A DNA stretch of 32,304 nt from Desulfobacterales bacterium (GTDB lineage: Bacteria > Desulfobacterota > Desulfobacteria > Desulfobacterales > JAAELO01), in the NCBI GenBank assembly GCA_024226555.1, contig JAAELO010000617.1, positions 1-32,304 of the forward strand, given 5' to 3'. Shown here one piece after another: positions 31,668 through 32,304 of this stretch (positions are counted from its first letter, which is position 1; each line of letters begins with the position of its first letter). The notes under the pieces are model-generated. The model saw nothing but the letters and a program-made list of their open reading frames with translations, searched no databases and was not told the DNA's origin. The position numbers and the translations under genes were made by a program.

Positions 31668-32025
31668 GGTTACATATAAGCAATATGTTACCAATAACTA
31701 TTGGGTGAATTATCTAATAATATCTAGGGATAACTGTAATTATCCCGAATCAGATTTGATTATCTATTATTGATGGTAATTATTGGTAATGTACAGATTT
31801 ATGAGTAATATTTGTTAACTACTGGATAAAATCTAGTTGACAATGAATAATTGATCAGAATTATTAACTAACTGTATATATTTGACATGTACAGTTTGAT
31901 TGTTACTGCTAAAAATCGCAGGGTAACAGGGATTTATAATGAGATGTAATCTATCCGAACATTAACACAAAATAATGCACGAACGTTCGGATTGTAAAAT
32001 ATACAAAAGTTCGGATTATAAAATA
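31668..32025. repeat. Repeat- and palindrome-rich core (origin or partition-site candidate)
   Basis: It holds a 25-bp near-perfect palindrome (31668-31692, GGTTACATAT ... ATATGTTACC); an inverted repeat GGGATAA/TTATCCC (31727-31746); inverted TTACCAATAA/TTATTGGTAA; a 10-bp palindrome CGAACGTTCG (31980-31989); and three copies of GTTCGGATTRTAAAATA: direct at 31985-32001 and 32009-32025 (24-bp period) and a divergent inverted copy at 31944-31960. No gene is present. These are the features of an iteron-type origin or a centromere. Confidence 0.55.
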
Positions 32026-32304
32026 CCCATCATCCAGCATCGATATTTATATTTAGACATCCATCTAATTGTATACCACATTACTATCTGCATTACCATC
32101 CAACTACACCAACAACTCACAACTCCAATATCACCAATACACCACCTGACACTTTCTATCCGCTCATATATCCATTCTAACCTAATACCCATAACTTAAT
32201 ATACCAAACCACCTAAAATCCATTAAATCCACCTTTAAACAATCCGATAACTCACACTCATAACAAAAAATATATAACTCACACTCACCATTTATTACTA
32301 TATA
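32026..32304. other. Noncoding arm with extreme C bias on the + strand
   Basis: It mirrors the arm at 31280-31620: 32041-32280 has 73 C and only 7 G in 240 bases. No gene is visible on either strand up to the window edge; the rightward 74-residue frame has no SD and reflects composition only. Confidence 0.65.

Noticed and set aside
31975-32199. Rightward 74-residue frame in the C-rich arm
   Set aside because: No SD, His/Ile/Thr low-complexity product caused by G depletion, and it overlaps the repeat core.

Overview
The window looks like part of a large temperate phage, or phage-plasmid, of a low-GC Firmicute, most likely a clostridial host. The DNA is very AT-rich, codons favour AGA and ATA, Shine-Dalgarno (SD) sequences are strong AGGAGG types, and TTG and GTG starts are common. 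Almost all of 868-27,822 reads on the minus strand. The gene order (single-chain RNA polymerase, then an HU protein, then terminase, portal and capsid, plus tyrosine-recombinase-like proteins) recalls Bacillus phage SPbeta (yonO, yonN and its late genes). That comparison rests on family knowledge, not a search.

Layout, left to right. 1-3.5 kb is a regulatory zone. It holds a truncated leftward gene, and two copies of one module: a rightward small HTH-like gene facing a leftward antirepressor-type gene. 3.5-6.9 kb holds an unknown gene, a small membrane protein, a small gene overlapping an intact tyrosine recombinase, and a BRO-type antirepressor preceded by tandem repeats. 7.1-20.6 kb is the leftward late operon, read from right to left: terminase-small candidate, terminase large subunit, portal, a 60-residue protein, protease with a nested in-frame scaffold start, decoration protein, major capsid, head-tail connectors, tail tube, a gene with an apparent ATC start, a tail-assembly-chaperone pair joined by a -1 frameshift, a second small frameshift gene, and two more genes, ending in a terminator. 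No tape-measure gene follows. 20.8-22.1 kb is a metallophosphoesterase. 22.13-22.76 kb holds a tRNA-Trp and a gene-free, GC-richer, heavily folded stretch that I read as a roughly 500-nt structured RNA (candidate ROOL/GOLLD-type). 22.76-26.5 kb holds a small protein, HU, an 890-residue single-chain RNA polymerase with a DTDSD catalytic motif, and a small upstream gene. 26.6-29.2 kb is a control and replication zone: a winged-helix initiator-like gene diverging from a tyrosine-recombinase-like protein whose second catalytic Arg is Lys. A shared promoter/operator box recurs upstream of several leftward genes. 29.4-31.25 kb is an FtsK/SpoIIIE-type ATPase overlapping a replication-relaxation-like gene. 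31.28-32.30 kb has no genes. It consists of a repeat-rich core flanked by two arms of about 300 bp with extreme and opposite G/C strand bias.

Working picture (inference): a repressor-like recombinase and paired antirepressors control lysis versus lysogeny. The phage polymerase is made from an operator-controlled leftward promoter and transcribes late genes. HU, the tRNA and the large RNA sit between the polymerase and the packaging and head genes. The 29-32 kb segment may carry plasmid-type replication or maintenance functions.
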